Positions 14,643 through 24,095 of a DNA stretch of 38,027 nt are shown in pieces. The stretch is taken from positions 1 through 38,027 of the forward strand of contig CAIWTU010000110.1 of NCBI GenBank assembly GCA_903915655.1. The letters are read 5' to 3'. Source of the DNA: an uncultured Geobacter sp. (GTDB lineage Bacteria > Desulfobacterota > Desulfuromonadia > Geobacterales > Geobacteraceae). The notes beneath the pieces were generated by a model. That model saw only the letters and a program-made list of their open reading frames with translations. It was not told where the DNA came from and did not search any database. Every line of letters starts with the position of its first letter. Position 1 is the first letter of the stretch. The position numbers and the translations under genes are program-made.

Positions 14643-16115
14643 TCACACATCCTCGCCGCTCCTGCGTATTTTATTTTGATAATAAATGGCTACCAATTGT
14701 TCCTGCTCCGGTGTTTCAACCGCGAACTCACAGTACCTATCCCGGATAGTCTTTATCGCAGAGTCAGGGCCAAGGTGTTCAAGCTCGATCAGTAAGCAAG
14801 CTAATACAGTTCCCGTTCTTCCGTGTCCCCTGCAACCTGCTATATCAACTTTCTTGCCGGATTCCAGCAGTTTCAAGATTGAGTCAACCGTCTTCTCAAA
14901 CAAGGGAATATCGATCATCCCTTCATCAGGCCAATCAATCACGGTCTTGGGGTAGGAGGTAACCTGGTTACTCCACAAATTAGCAAGGCATATCCCAAAA
15001 TCAGGGACGGGGTCAATATCTGCTTTGTTATTGAAATTGCTGCTTCCGAAAACTAATCCGTCATAAGAAGATGTTAACAACGTGTAATGCCCTATGTTTA
15101 CTTTTTGTCTCCAGTGAAGATGTAGGCATAAATTGCCTTTGAAAGCCCATTCGCGGAACCTGGCTATTTGAAGGGAAGCTCCTGCAAGGAGTTCAATTAC
15201 TTCTCCGACATGAGATTGATTGGTTCCCCACTTCTCTGGACTTTCCGCAAGATTCAAAAGGGCAGAGCATCGATAAGGGTCTTCTGGCTTGTAGAAGTAG
15301 TCTATTGGGCACTGGAGGCTTGGATTAAAGCCATAATCCCCGTCTTGGCCTTGTTGATTCGCGACATACTTTTCTTGCCATGTTAGATACATTTGCCAAT
15401 GGGGTAGGATGGTTGTCTCATGTGTCGTTAACCAAGTCCGATACTCGGCATATTGGAGCTTCTCCGTTTCTTCAGGCGGCTGCGGTTTGAGTACGATATC
15501 CATTAGAGCATTGATGAAATCCTCGTATTTTATAGTCCATTCCATAACTAATTGCTGCTCTTCAGTGTTCAGAAAAGACGTTTTCGGGCGGTGTGCATTT
15601 TTATCTGTTGAAGGTGCTTCAGGCACTGATGTATTTTCATCCTCATCACCGCAGATAAAACTGTAGAATGTTCGAGCTATTAAGCCTTGGCGGAAAAGTA
15701 TCATGCATGTATTCCAAGAATCAGCTTCATTCGGTTTCCAAACATCGCGGCTGTTTTGCAGATGAATGGCATGAGCCATTTCATATAGGTTTTCAGGTTC
15801 ATAGAACATGGCGAAGGGATTCAGCCAATGTATATAGGGAGTGTCATCATCGGCCTCTAACTTCACTAATTTAGCTTCATAATAATCGGCCCACAATGGA
15901 ATCAATCGTTCGGCATGCTCAATGAACCATGTACGGAGCTGTTTATGTTTGAGTTGCTCATCTTCGGTTGGGGGGTGAGGTATGAAGTATGGTTTTACAT
16001 AAGGCCGGTCGGTTATGAGCAATGCGAAAATTAAATGGGAAAACTCGGACCAGCGGTCCACCCATTCTTCGGTGAAATCCTGGTCTGAATTCGAATATAT
16101 TTTATTAGCCGACAT
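14643..16115 (-). CDS. Large protein with duplicated helical region and PTP-like domain lacking the catalytic Cys
   Basis: The first gene of the minus-strand operon encodes 490 residues. The N-terminal two thirds is an internal duplication: about 15-150 and 186-325 align, sharing LRTWFIEHAE / YRTWLTTHET and NPFAMFYEPENLYEMAHAI / CPIDYFYKPEDPYRCSALL. The C-terminal domain (about 328-490) is paralogous to the stand-alone phosphatase at 36130. It keeps a WPD loop (DWPDEG) and the GHGRTG of the P-loop. Where the paralogue has DIACIM, this protein has DIAGCR: the catalytic Cys position is Gly and a Cys sits one residue later, only four residues before the Arg. It is therefore a probable pseudophosphatase. 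The ATG at 16115 is preferred to the TTG directly before it. Confidence 0.75.
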   Translation of the reverse strand: MSANKIYSNSDQDFTEEWVDRWSEFSHLIFALLITDRPYVKPYFIPHPPTEDEQLKHKQLRTWFIEHAERLIPLWADYYEAKLVKLEADDDTPYIHWLNPFAMFYEPENLYEMAHAIHLQNSRDVWKPNEADSWNTCMILFRQGLIARTFYSFICGDEDENTSVPEAPSTDKNAHRPKTSFLNTEEQQLVMEWTIKYEDFINALMDIVLKPQPPEETEKLQYAEYRTWLTTHETTILPHWQMYLTWQEKYVANQQGQDGDYGFNPSLQCPIDYFYKPEDPYRCSALLNLAESPEKWGTNQSHVGEVIELLAGASLQIARFREWAFKGNLCLHLHWRQKVNIGHYTLLTSSYDGLVFGSSNFNNKADIDPVPDFGICLANLWSNQVTSYPKTVIDWPDEGMIDIPLFEKTVDSILKLLESGKKVDIAGCRGHGRTGTVLACLLIELEHLGPDSAIKTIRDRYCEFAVETPEQEQLVAIYYQNKIRRSGEDV

Positions 16116-16118
16116 CAA

Positions 16119-16397
16119 TTACATCCACTAAGTTATGTGCATTGACAATTTTTCCCGATTACCAAACCTTTTCAACTCAAGTTCTGATATCACCATCGTT
16201 TTGTCTGGCATATTCAAAAACGGGTCCATTCCAATGTTTATAAGTAAGCCTAACATGCCCCCGCGACAACTTATTATGAGGTCAATATGGCATTAGGGGG
16301 CATATTCTCTGGGCGTGAAGGTGTATTTATTGTGCTACAATGTCAGTAGTTCTCGTCCATCCACTAGCTTTCAGCGGCCTTCAGAACGGGGGGACAC
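16119..16397. promoter_or_regulatory. Divergent control region between the PTP/FtsZ operon and WYL regulator 1
   Basis: The 280-base region contains an 8-bp inverted repeat, ATGCCCCC (16255-16262) and GGGGGCAT (16296-16303). An extended -10 TGCTACAAT (TACAAT 16336-16341) points toward the WYL gene. A TATAAA about 130 bases upstream of the minus-strand operon could serve that side. No coding sequence is evident. Confidence 0.4.
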
Positions 16398-17387
16398 ATG
16401 CCGAAGAATTCTCGCGCCGACACCGTAGCCCGTCTCTCGCATATTGAACACTTGCTTTACCAGCACGGAGAGCAAGGCATGAAACTCGAAAAGCTCGCCG
16501 AGATTTGCGAGGTCAGCAAGAGAGCAATTCAACGCGACTTAAAACTAATCGAAGAAGAAGACATATTCCCTTTATGGCGTGACAGCGGATCTTGCGGCAT
16601 TGTGCTCAATAGATACCTTCCACCAATCAGATTTGAACCCTCACAAGCTCTTAACATATTTCTGGCGGCACGCCTAATGGCGACTTACGCTCACAGAAAT
16701 GACCCCGATATCACGGCGATTTTTACCAAACTGAACTGCGTTGTGCAGCCCCCGCTGAAGGAGCAGGTTGAAAAGACCATCGCCTGGATGAAAACTTTGC
16801 CAAGCAATGGAAAAGTTGTGCGCACATTAAATTATCTGGCAGATGCATGGTCGACAGGACACACGGTTAAAATTAAATACCGATCAGTCGAGGCCAACGA
16901 AGCTAAAGAGCGGCTTGTTGATCCATATTTCATTCAGCCGGCAGGGCATGGACATTCGTCGTATGTTTTAGCCTATTGTCATTTGCATAAAGCAATCCGC
17001 ACGTTCAAAGTGGACCGCATTCAAGCTATCAACATAACCGATGAAACATACATAGTGCCCTCCGATTTTGATGCAAACAAATATCTCAGTTCGGCATGGA
17101 GCATCATGGTAGGTGAGAATATCATAACGGTTAAGCTCAAAGTAGCCAAAAGTATGGTGCGCTTCATGGAGGAAATTATCTGGCATTCCTCTCAAAAATT
17201 TACCAAGTATCCCGATGGCTCAGCTCTGATGACTATCGAAGTCAGCCATACAGCCGAATTGATGAACTGGATATTGGGATGGGGAGATGGGGTGGAAGTG
17301 CTGGAACCTGCATCACTCAGGGAGGACGTTGCTAGGAAAGCAAGAGCCATATCTACCGTCTATTCTAACGAAAATGGTGTTTTGTAG
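16398..17387 (+). CDS. WYL-domain transcriptional regulator 1
   Basis: The 329-residue protein has the standard order: N-terminal winged helix-turn-helix (LEKLAEICEVSKRAIQRDLK, about 30-49), a WYL domain (about 150-225, with DPYFIQPAGHGHSSYVLAYC and RTFKVDRIQAI) and a C-terminal WCX region ending MNWILGWGDGVEVLEP. Such proteins sense ligands, probably nucleotides or nucleic acid, through the WYL domain. BrxR and CapW in defence islands are known repressors of this architecture. It is a full-length paralogue of the regulator at 32731-33723. A G-rich ribosome binding site precedes the ATG, and an extended -10 lies at 16336. It is followed on the same strand by the helicase gene. Confidence 0.9.
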   Translation: MPKNSRADTVARLSHIEHLLYQHGEQGMKLEKLAEICEVSKRAIQRDLKLIEEEDIFPLWRDSGSCGIVLNRYLPPIRFEPSQALNIFLAARLMATYAHRNDPDITAIFTKLNCVVQPPLKEQVEKTIAWMKTLPSNGKVVRTLNYLADAWSTGHTVKIKYRSVEANEAKERLVDPYFIQPAGHGHSSYVLAYCHLHKAIRTFKVDRIQAINITDETYIVPSDFDANKYLSSAWSIMVGENIITVKLKVAKSMVRFMEEIIWHSSQKFTKYPDGSALMTIEVSHTAELMNWILGWGDGVEVLEPASLREDVARKARAISTVYSNENGVL

Positions 17388-17401
17388 GCGTCTAGTCCGT
17401 C

Positions 17402-17436
17402 TGACAGAAACAGTTGTCGCAGGATGTTGTTACCAT
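17402..17436 (+). promoter_or_regulatory. Degenerate palindrome plus -10 upstream of the helicase gene
   Basis: TGACA (17402-17406) and TGTCG (17415-17419) are separated by eight bases, followed ten bases after TGTCGC by TACCAT (17431-17436). This imitates the TGACA-N7-TGTCA-N10 arrangement found at three right-hand promoters, with one mismatch and one extra spacer base. It may be the corresponding site for WYL regulator 1. Confidence 0.3.
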
Positions 17437-17467
17437 GATATTAAGATAAATCAATGAAACGTTTGCT

Positions 17468-19642
17468 TTGAAAAGAGTGCTAGTGGACACAGCAAATATC
17501 CTAAGTTCGGTAGGTATCGACTTCCAGGTTGAGGATCTTCCTGGACAGAACCCTGAAATAAACCCCCTTGGACGGAACGCGTCGCACTTTGGTGTAGTGA
17601 CTATCCCAAATTTCACTCTGTATACTCATCAGATTAAGGTGGTTGAACTTCTCCTGGCAGGACAGAACGTGCTTCTCACGTCGGGGACAGCGTCTGGAAA
17701 GACAGAGGCTGCTTGCCTGGGAGTTCTTGCTAAAAGCAGACTGCAAAAGTATGAGCCTTGCCAGGTGTTGTTTCTGTACCCGACTAAGGCATTGGCTAAC
17801 GATCAGGCAGAGCGAATAGTTAAGTACTTTTCTCCTTTCTCAGTCTGTCGATTCGATGGTGACAACGACAAGAGGCGCTCAGAGGTATCACACTCCGAAA
17901 TTGTTCTCAGTAATCCCCAGATGCTTACTGAGCATCTCAAGTTTGCCAGTCCATTTAGTAGTTTTCTCGCCAATCTATCTTTCCTGATAATAGACGAAGT
18001 GCATCTCTACAACTCATATCAATGGTCTTTACTTCTTTCGTATTTCAACGTGTTGAAACAGAAGGGACTCCAAACCCAGGTGATTCTTCTATCAGCTACG
18101 CTTGGGAATGCCTCTCAGTTGTGCCAGATTGCTGGGGATCGACTGGGGCGTATATTCATTCATGTTGACGGTGGCACAGTTGCCGCCCCAGCCAAGCGAT
18201 ACACAATCACTCATAAAGTACCGAATTTAATGGAGTTCCTCAAAGAACTCGCTCACACTTATGCCAAGGATCCGATTGGAACTCTTATGTTCCTGCCCTA
18301 TAAGACTCAGGTAAACTCACTGCACGCTTCAATCGACGATAAACGCGTAGTTCGGCACCACGGATCAATCAAAGCGGAAGAAAGGTATGAAACTGAAAGG
18401 AACCTAAAAAGTGGCGAAGCCAGTGTGTGCCTTACATGCAAGACGCTTCAACAAGGCATAGACATCGGTCGAGTTGGACGAGTCATACATGTCGGGCTTC
18501 CTGACACCGTGGCTGAATTTCGGCAAAGGGAAGGGCGCAAGGGGCGTGTTCCGGGAAGTCATGCCGAATCGATATTAATCCCGTTTGCGCCATGGGATGC
18601 AGCGATCATAGGAGATACCCAACGCTATAGAAGGTACCTGGCAATGCCTACTGAGGCAACTCCTCTTCCCTTGCAATCGGCAGCATCGACGCTATTCGAT
18701 GCATTCTACGCGTCCATCTATCACTTACCACAACAGCCAGAAACCCTTAAACTAGCAAAGGAACTCGGATGGGTAGAGTCAAGGGTAGACTTGGAATTAT
18801 ACATGATGGAAGACGAGCTGCCACTTTGCGTAGAACCAACCGAGTTGGGGGGCGCACTGTTCCATAATTTGAGTTTTTATGGTTTTGGTCGAGTCCCTCT
18901 GGTTTATAAAGATCGGAGGATCGATGAAACTTCTTATTCAGAGGCCGTACGATCTGCACTCCCAGGTTGCTTTCTTAACATCGAAGGTGAACCATATATA
19001 GTATCCCGATGGTCCAAATACCCGGTGAAACCTGACCCCGAGCTTGTGATATTCCTTCAGAGAATTGAGGATTCTGAGTATGCCAGGTTTGCGGGTAAAG
19101 TCGCTGAAGGTACGGTCTTCTCCAGAGTGCAGTTCTTGCCCTCAGATATCACTGTCGAGAGTCTCCGTGGTCCTTTTTCAATCGTAAAACTACGCCCTAA
19201 CCAGGTGGACATCCTTGAGATCGTGAATATGAAGCCTAAAATAATTGCACGACAACAACTACTAATTCAGCCTCAGCTCCCGTTGTACACCAACGCATTC
19301 ATGCTGACCTCTGAAATTGCAACTGAGGCCGACTGTGAATTGGCTGTTCATATAATAATCCATGCTATGCGTGAGGGGTTTTCTATCCCAGTTAATACGT
19401 ATGCTCATGTGGTGATCAGCGACGGGCTACGAACGGATATTATCTTATACGAAGTGCTTTGGGGCGACACGCACCTTTTATTAGACGTGGGAGTGTTACT
19501 AGAAAATGCACTACGTTTGGCGAATAGCCCTTGCGACGAACTTCTGCTTCCCCGGTGTGCTGAGGTCTCGTTTGACAACGAAAGCGACCGGGTGGAAGTT
19601 ATTAAACTCTTGCATAGACTAGCATCACTTATCGGACGATAA
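17468..19642 (+). CDS. DEAD/DEAH-box superfamily 2 helicase (Hrq1/YprA-like)
   Basis: The 724-residue SF2 helicase has motif I SGTASGKTEAA (about 71-81), Ia PTKALANDQA, II DEVH (about 176), III SAT (about 209), V TLQQGIDIGRVGR (about 327) and VI QREGRKGR (about 352). The motif V/VI sequences and the wing-like LNIEGEPYIVSRW segment (about 498) resemble the Hrq1/YprA/Lhr group of 3'-5' DNA helicases. The typical C-terminal DUF1998 Cys cluster is missing, so this is a short or different C terminus. The start is uncertain: the frame opens with TTG at 17468 without a ribosome binding site, and a GTG four codons in is possible. The next gene begins 22 bases after the stop, implying one operon with the AAA protein. 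Confidence 0.85.
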   Translation: MKRVLVDTANILSSVGIDFQVEDLPGQNPEINPLGRNASHFGVVTIPNFTLYTHQIKVVELLLAGQNVLLTSGTASGKTEAACLGVLAKSRLQKYEPCQVLFLYPTKALANDQAERIVKYFSPFSVCRFDGDNDKRRSEVSHSEIVLSNPQMLTEHLKFASPFSSFLANLSFLIIDEVHLYNSYQWSLLLSYFNVLKQKGLQTQVILLSATLGNASQLCQIAGDRLGRIFIHVDGGTVAAPAKRYTITHKVPNLMEFLKELAHTYAKDPIGTLMFLPYKTQVNSLHASIDDKRVVRHHGSIKAEERYETERNLKSGEASVCLTCKTLQQGIDIGRVGRVIHVGLPDTVAEFRQREGRKGRVPGSHAESILIPFAPWDAAIIGDTQRYRRYLAMPTEATPLPLQSAASTLFDAFYASIYHLPQQPETLKLAKELGWVESRVDLELYMMEDELPLCVEPTELGGALFHNLSFYGFGRVPLVYKDRRIDETSYSEAVRSALPGCFLNIEGEPYIVSRWSKYPVKPDPELVIFLQRIEDSEYARFAGKVAEGTVFSRVQFLPSDITVESLRGPFSIVKLRPNQVDILEIVNMKPKIIARQQLLIQPQLPLYTNAFMLTSEIATEADCELAVHIIIHAMREGFSIPVNTYAHVVISDGLRTDIILYEVLWGDTHLLLDVGVLLENALRLANSPCDELLLPRCAEVSFDNESDRVEVIKLLHRLASLIGR

Positions 19643-19664
19643 GTCTTTTTGGAGGTGGAGATCA

Positions 19665-22600
19665 ATGGCAGAAAAACAAATATTCCAGGCTCAGGGACAG
19701 CCAGAAGAAGAACGTACCATAAAATCGGATGTAGAACGAATACGTCAAGCCTTAAGAGCCGAGGGCGAAGCACTGCAAAGGCAAGCAAAACAAACGTCGG
19801 TAGAAAGGCAAACTAAACAAAAACCGTTAAAAAAGCAGGGTAACCAAGAAGAGGCGCAGAAACCTAATCATTCTGGGCGATCGCTAAGCGATCTAGAAAA
19901 GTCACTGCTATGGCTCCTCAAGGAAGTCAGACCTTTGACCATGCGAGAAACCAACCTTGACCAACCAGACAGAGACACTTTCTTGCGATTAGCGACAACG
20001 ATATGTCTAGGACATCGAGAGTTCGAAAAGCATTACCTCACGGTCTCTTCGGCATTCAGTCAACTTATAGTAGAAGGGTTTGTAAATACAGTCAATGCCG
20101 GTTACACGAAAGGTAATAATTGGAGAGGTGCCTTCCTGGAACCTATGATACCAGCATCCCAGTTTGAAGGCGTAAAACCTAAGGTGCAAAGTCTTCTGGA
20201 ATCGTCTCAGCGAGAACTCATTACGTCGAGCGTTGCCCGTTTTGTTTTTTATTTTAATAAAGGGGTGGCTCTCAAGTCGATCGATTCCAAGACTATAAGC
20301 GACCTCGAGTGCCACGGGCTTTGTTTCAAAGTCAGCGGGGAAATTATGACGGTTCCCCTGTTTTTTACTGGCCCCATTCCACAGAACGCACTAAAACGAG
20401 CCGAGACTGAACTTAGGCTTCTTCAAAGAGAGAGGTTTGCGAGCCTATCAAGCGATGAACGTTTGGCCGGGGTATTACTCCGGGTTGTCCTGATCAAGGT
20501 TCTCCGAGGCTGCCCCGTAGGTAAGGACGATGCTATCGTATTATCGGAAGCAGATGTCAGGTTACTTCAAGATATGTCGATCTTTGTTTCTCCAGGTCAA
20601 AAGACCGTTATCCTATTTGAGGAACAGTTAATAGAGCTCTTGAATTCCCATTTCACTAAAGAACAGAAACTGAAGATCCTCAAGATAGGAATCATCGGGC
20701 CGGAAGTCACGGCTACTCAGATCAGGCTAATTTTAGCCAAGGGACTGGAAGCTAATGTAGCTACCGAAATCCCTGTGCCTTTAGTGAAAGGATTAGATGG
20801 TGAGCTGTACCTCTTGGAAGATACAGAGTTGGCGTTGAAGGTGCGATATTTTGAACAACACCGTGCGACCATAGAATTAATCGCGTTTATTCAGAAACAG
20901 AATCAACCAAACACAATACTGGACACGACTCGCCGTTTTGTGTCGGTAGCTGCGGCAGAAATGCCGTTGCTAAATGTTGGGGACGTCTTTGAAAATTTCT
21001 CAATTATTGCAGGATTTCAAGGAGGCCTATCTGAAGAGCAACTCTGCGTTTCAATAGCCCCCCCTCTTAAAGTGTTGTTTCAGAAGCTTTATTCTAGGGT
21101 TGAAGTGGGCGCACTCTACCTCATTGAAAAAGCAAACGCAGCCCATGTGAGTTGGGAAGTAGAAAACCAGGCAATCTTAGCTATGTTGGTTGACCAGAAG
21201 ATATTGGACACTCTCTATACCAATGGGATGATATCATCCCAGAAACAGCCTGAGATACTACCATGGGTACGCGATATAATTTCGAAAGCTGCTCTCGCCG
21301 AAATACTAACTGAAGAGGATTGGACGATTGGAATAAAACAAGCAATAGAAAAACAGTATGCAGCACTTTCAGCCCGCGAAAGGGCTCTGTTACAATTGAT
21401 CATAGGGCAGCCTCTTGCCACAAGTTTTAGCTTGCAATCGACTGTAAAAGATGTATTCGCTTCCTATCTTGCCGGCCTGGGGGTAGATCAATCACTTTAC
21501 CGTAAACTGAAATCATTATTTTATATTTTCTTTTCTGGCAAAAGACTTGACAGCCTATTCGAACTAGGGAGTTTCCCAACGTTGGCGGCTGATCCGGAAG
21601 TATGGCAAGCGATAACGGGGAAAACTAAATATGATCTGATTGGTGAAGCAACGGATGCCGTTAAGTCTTCGGGTTTCGCTGAATGGGTTACTGCTTTGAA
21701 AGGGCACGAACATAAACTGAACATGGAGCCTCTTTTCAGGAATCATGTTTTAACGTGCTCGAGTGACCAAAAAGTCTGGCTCACCGAGGTGGGTTACGAA
21801 GTTTTATCTGAATGGTTTATGGCAGAACAAGCGGAGCTTGTTCACCGTCTCCAAAGTAAAGGAATTCCGATCGAGGGACAGACCACAACTGGCCGCTTGC
21901 TCCGGATCAACATAGGGGGTGGTAAATACACCCTCGTGGTCACCGGGGCGGTTGAAATAACAAGCGCTGGAGAAACATCTATTACAATAGCCAGTTTTAA
22001 TCAAGCATTGAAGACCGTAACCGAAACAATAGATACAAGAACCGGAGAAACTATCATATTGACGGGAATGCTTGTAAACCAATATAAAAGCGTGAGAGAA
22101 GTGAATTCTGGCATCCGGCGATATGTGGAGCATGGTGGGACAGTGATCGACGTTGGTAAGAATACCGTGATATCGGCAATTCCACAAGTTGGAGAGATAG
22201 TGCATTCAGTGCGTGAAACGCTAGGCCATGACATAGAGATCCCAATGGAATTACAGGGTATTTTGGCCGAGCTTCGCGGTGTCATCGAATCTAGAGTGCG
22301 AAAACAGGCTGATCAAGAACGAGAGCAACGGGAAAAGCAAGAACGCGAGAAAGTTAGGGAGGTTTTTGCGTTTGATGAGCTAATGTTTGCGGTATTCCTT
22401 GGAGAGCTTGAGGTCGAAACCGACGCGTATGTCGTAGAGAATGGCATTCGTCCATTTACGCGCTTGTTTCATGGTTTGCCAGGTTGCGGTAAATCGGCAC
22501 GAATTCAAGGTGAGCTTCGCTCACTGAAGACAGGGATGGACAAAATAGGGAAGCCACTAGTTGTAAAAGAAATTTCTATCTCTCGCCTCGTGGATGGGCA

Positions 22601-24095
22601 AGTTCCTCTGGTTGATTTCTGCAGGTTATACACTGAGGATGCTTTACTACGTGGGAAGAACATGCCATACCTATTAGTCATCAAGGATCTAGATGCTCTA
22701 ACGGAGAAAAAGCAGGTTTCAACCGCCGCCCTGGCTGAATCACAGAAAGTTACAGCCGTTCTAAAAGACTTCTTCCGTCAGATGTTTGACAGACATGACT
22801 ATCAGATCGGTGTGCTTGCAGAGGCCAACAGTTTGAACAACATCCCTGAAGCCCTGCTTCAGTTCTTCCCGCACAGGAGCGTGGTAATTACACCTGGTTT
22901 TAGCGAACGGAAGGAATTTTTTAAGAAACTCCAAACAAGTGAACTAGAAATTAGGTTAAAAGCGGTAGCAGGTGCCGACCCAGAGTCAGTCGAGAAAATC
23001 AAAGATATGTACGGGCTTGAAATCTCGGGTCTGGAGACTGAAGGGCTAGCAAAAGCGACCCAAGGGTTCACCTATAGAGACCTGAGTGTTCTTGCTCGAG
23101 GCATGCGACAAGAGATGCGCCAAGCGGATTTAAAAGGGGGCAAGACAAGCCCTCTCGAAATCGCTAAAAAATACAAGGCTTCTTTGCCACAATTCCTGTC
23201 TATCGAAGTGCCCCACCAAGTGGAGCCGCCAGAGGTTTCAAAAGAAGTTTGGGATAAGCTGCGACGTGCGATGTTGCTTCATGTCGAACTAACCGAAGGT
23301 AACCCACCCATCTTGACACCCGCTGTCGGATTACCGCCTTTTTCTAGGCCCGCTCGAGGGTTGCTGTTTTCGGGACCCCCTGGTACCGGTAAAACACTTC
23401 TTGCAAAGTACATTGCAGCCACAGTAAATCAGTATTTTATTTATTTGACTCCTGCAGAAATCTTTAACAAATACGTTGGCGAAAGTGAAAAGAATCTTAA
23501 GGAGGTCTTTACATTCAGCAGAGAGTTGGCGGCGGCAGGAAGGAAGGTTATCCTGTTTATTGACGAACTGGATGGGTTTGCGCCTTCTCGAGAACAATCC
23601 GAGAGTCGAGCAGTAAGAAGTGTTCTTTCAGTGTTACTGGCAGAATTGGACGGGGTCCAAGTGTTGACGAATGTGACTGTAATCGGAGCGACCAATAAGC
23701 CAGAGGATATAGACGATGCTCTGCTACGACCTGGAAGGTTTGAAGAGTGGATTCAGTTCTACCCGCCGACGGTTCACGAGGCGGCCAAAATAATGAGTAG
23801 CCACCTTTTAGAACTATTGCCGAACAGCCCCAAACTTGCGGATGTAGCCGCCATCGAACACATATTGGGTCAAGACGGTATTAGGGAAAGAATCTTTACT
23901 CCAGATAGCCTGCAACCGTACGATTATTATTGGAGTGGCGCTGACTTGGTACTGGCAATGAGAAGATCAGCCTACCAATCTGCCATTTCTTTAAATACTG
24001 ACATAACAGAATTGGTGCGGGGATCGCTTGAGGAACTAGCGAAGGAAAAGAAAGCAATGCAATCGGCGAGAGATATAAGGAATCGGAAGGGGTAA
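19665..24095 (+). CDS. Giant protein with two C-terminal AAA+ domains
   Basis: The 1476-residue protein starts after GGAGGTGGAG. Residues about 20-70 are charged and probably disordered. About 75-860 is a large region of unknown family. A coiled coil follows (QADQEREQREKQEREKVREV, about 880-900). AAA domain 1 has P-loop GLPGCGKS (about 938-945) but a weak Walker B, LLVIKDLDAL, without the usual DE. AAA domain 2 is complete: GPPGTGKT (about 1237-1244), Walker B VILFIDELDG, sensor IGATNKPEDI and DALLRPGRFE with the Arg finger. Domain 2 resembles p97/FtsH-type ATPases, so a hexameric remodelling motor with one active ring is likely. It lies between the helicase and the nuclease/helicase fusion and probably forms a complex with them. 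Confidence 0.85.
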   Translation: MAEKQIFQAQGQPEEERTIKSDVERIRQALRAEGEALQRQAKQTSVERQTKQKPLKKQGNQEEAQKPNHSGRSLSDLEKSLLWLLKEVRPLTMRETNLDQPDRDTFLRLATTICLGHREFEKHYLTVSSAFSQLIVEGFVNTVNAGYTKGNNWRGAFLEPMIPASQFEGVKPKVQSLLESSQRELITSSVARFVFYFNKGVALKSIDSKTISDLECHGLCFKVSGEIMTVPLFFTGPIPQNALKRAETELRLLQRERFASLSSDERLAGVLLRVVLIKVLRGCPVGKDDAIVLSEADVRLLQDMSIFVSPGQKTVILFEEQLIELLNSHFTKEQKLKILKIGIIGPEVTATQIRLILAKGLEANVATEIPVPLVKGLDGELYLLEDTELALKVRYFEQHRATIELIAFIQKQNQPNTILDTTRRFVSVAAAEMPLLNVGDVFENFSIIAGFQGGLSEEQLCVSIAPPLKVLFQKLYSRVEVGALYLIEKANAAHVSWEVENQAILAMLVDQKILDTLYTNGMISSQKQPEILPWVRDIISKAALAEILTEEDWTIGIKQAIEKQYAALSARERALLQLIIGQPLATSFSLQSTVKDVFASYLAGLGVDQSLYRKLKSLFYIFFSGKRLDSLFELGSFPTLAADPEVWQAITGKTKYDLIGEATDAVKSSGFAEWVTALKGHEHKLNMEPLFRNHVLTCSSDQKVWLTEVGYEVLSEWFMAEQAELVHRLQSKGIPIEGQTTTGRLLRINIGGGKYTLVVTGAVEITSAGETSITIASFNQALKTVTETIDTRTGETIILTGMLVNQYKSVREVNSGIRRYVEHGGTVIDVGKNTVISAIPQVGEIVHSVRETLGHDIEIPMELQGILAELRGVIESRVRKQADQEREQREKQEREKVREVFAFDELMFAVFLGELEVETDAYVVENGIRPFTRLFHGLPGCGKSARIQGELRSLKTGMDKIGKPLVVKEISISRLVDGQVPLVDFCRLYTEDALLRGKNMPYLLVIKDLDALTEKKQVSTAALAESQKVTAVLKDFFRQMFDRHDYQIGVLAEANSLNNIPEALLQFFPHRSVVITPGFSERKEFFKKLQTSELEIRLKAVAGADPESVEKIKDMYGLEISGLETEGLAKATQGFTYRDLSVLARGMRQEMRQADLKGGKTSPLEIAKKYKASLPQFLSIEVPHQVEPPEVSKEVWDKLRRAMLLHVELTEGNPPILTPAVGLPPFSRPARGLLFSGPPGTGKTLLAKYIAATVNQYFIYLTPAEIFNKYVGESEKNLKEVFTFSRELAAAGRKVILFIDELDGFAPSREQSESRAVRSVLSVLLAELDGVQVLTNVTVIGATNKPEDIDDALLRPGRFEEWIQFYPPTVHEAAKIMSSHLLELLPNSPKLADVAAIEHILGQDGIRERIFTPDSLQPYDYYWSGADLVLAMRRSAYQSAISLNTDITELVRGSLEELAKEKKAMQSARDIRNRKG

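Noticed and set aside
17468-19642. DISARM-type DrmA helicase
   Set aside because: The protein is much shorter, lacks the DUF1998 Cys cluster, and no DrmB or DrmC neighbour is present.
23313-23327. TGACACCCGCTGTCG, similar to the shared operator
   Set aside because: It lies inside the AAA coding sequence, with a five-base spacer and a mismatch; no promoter follows.
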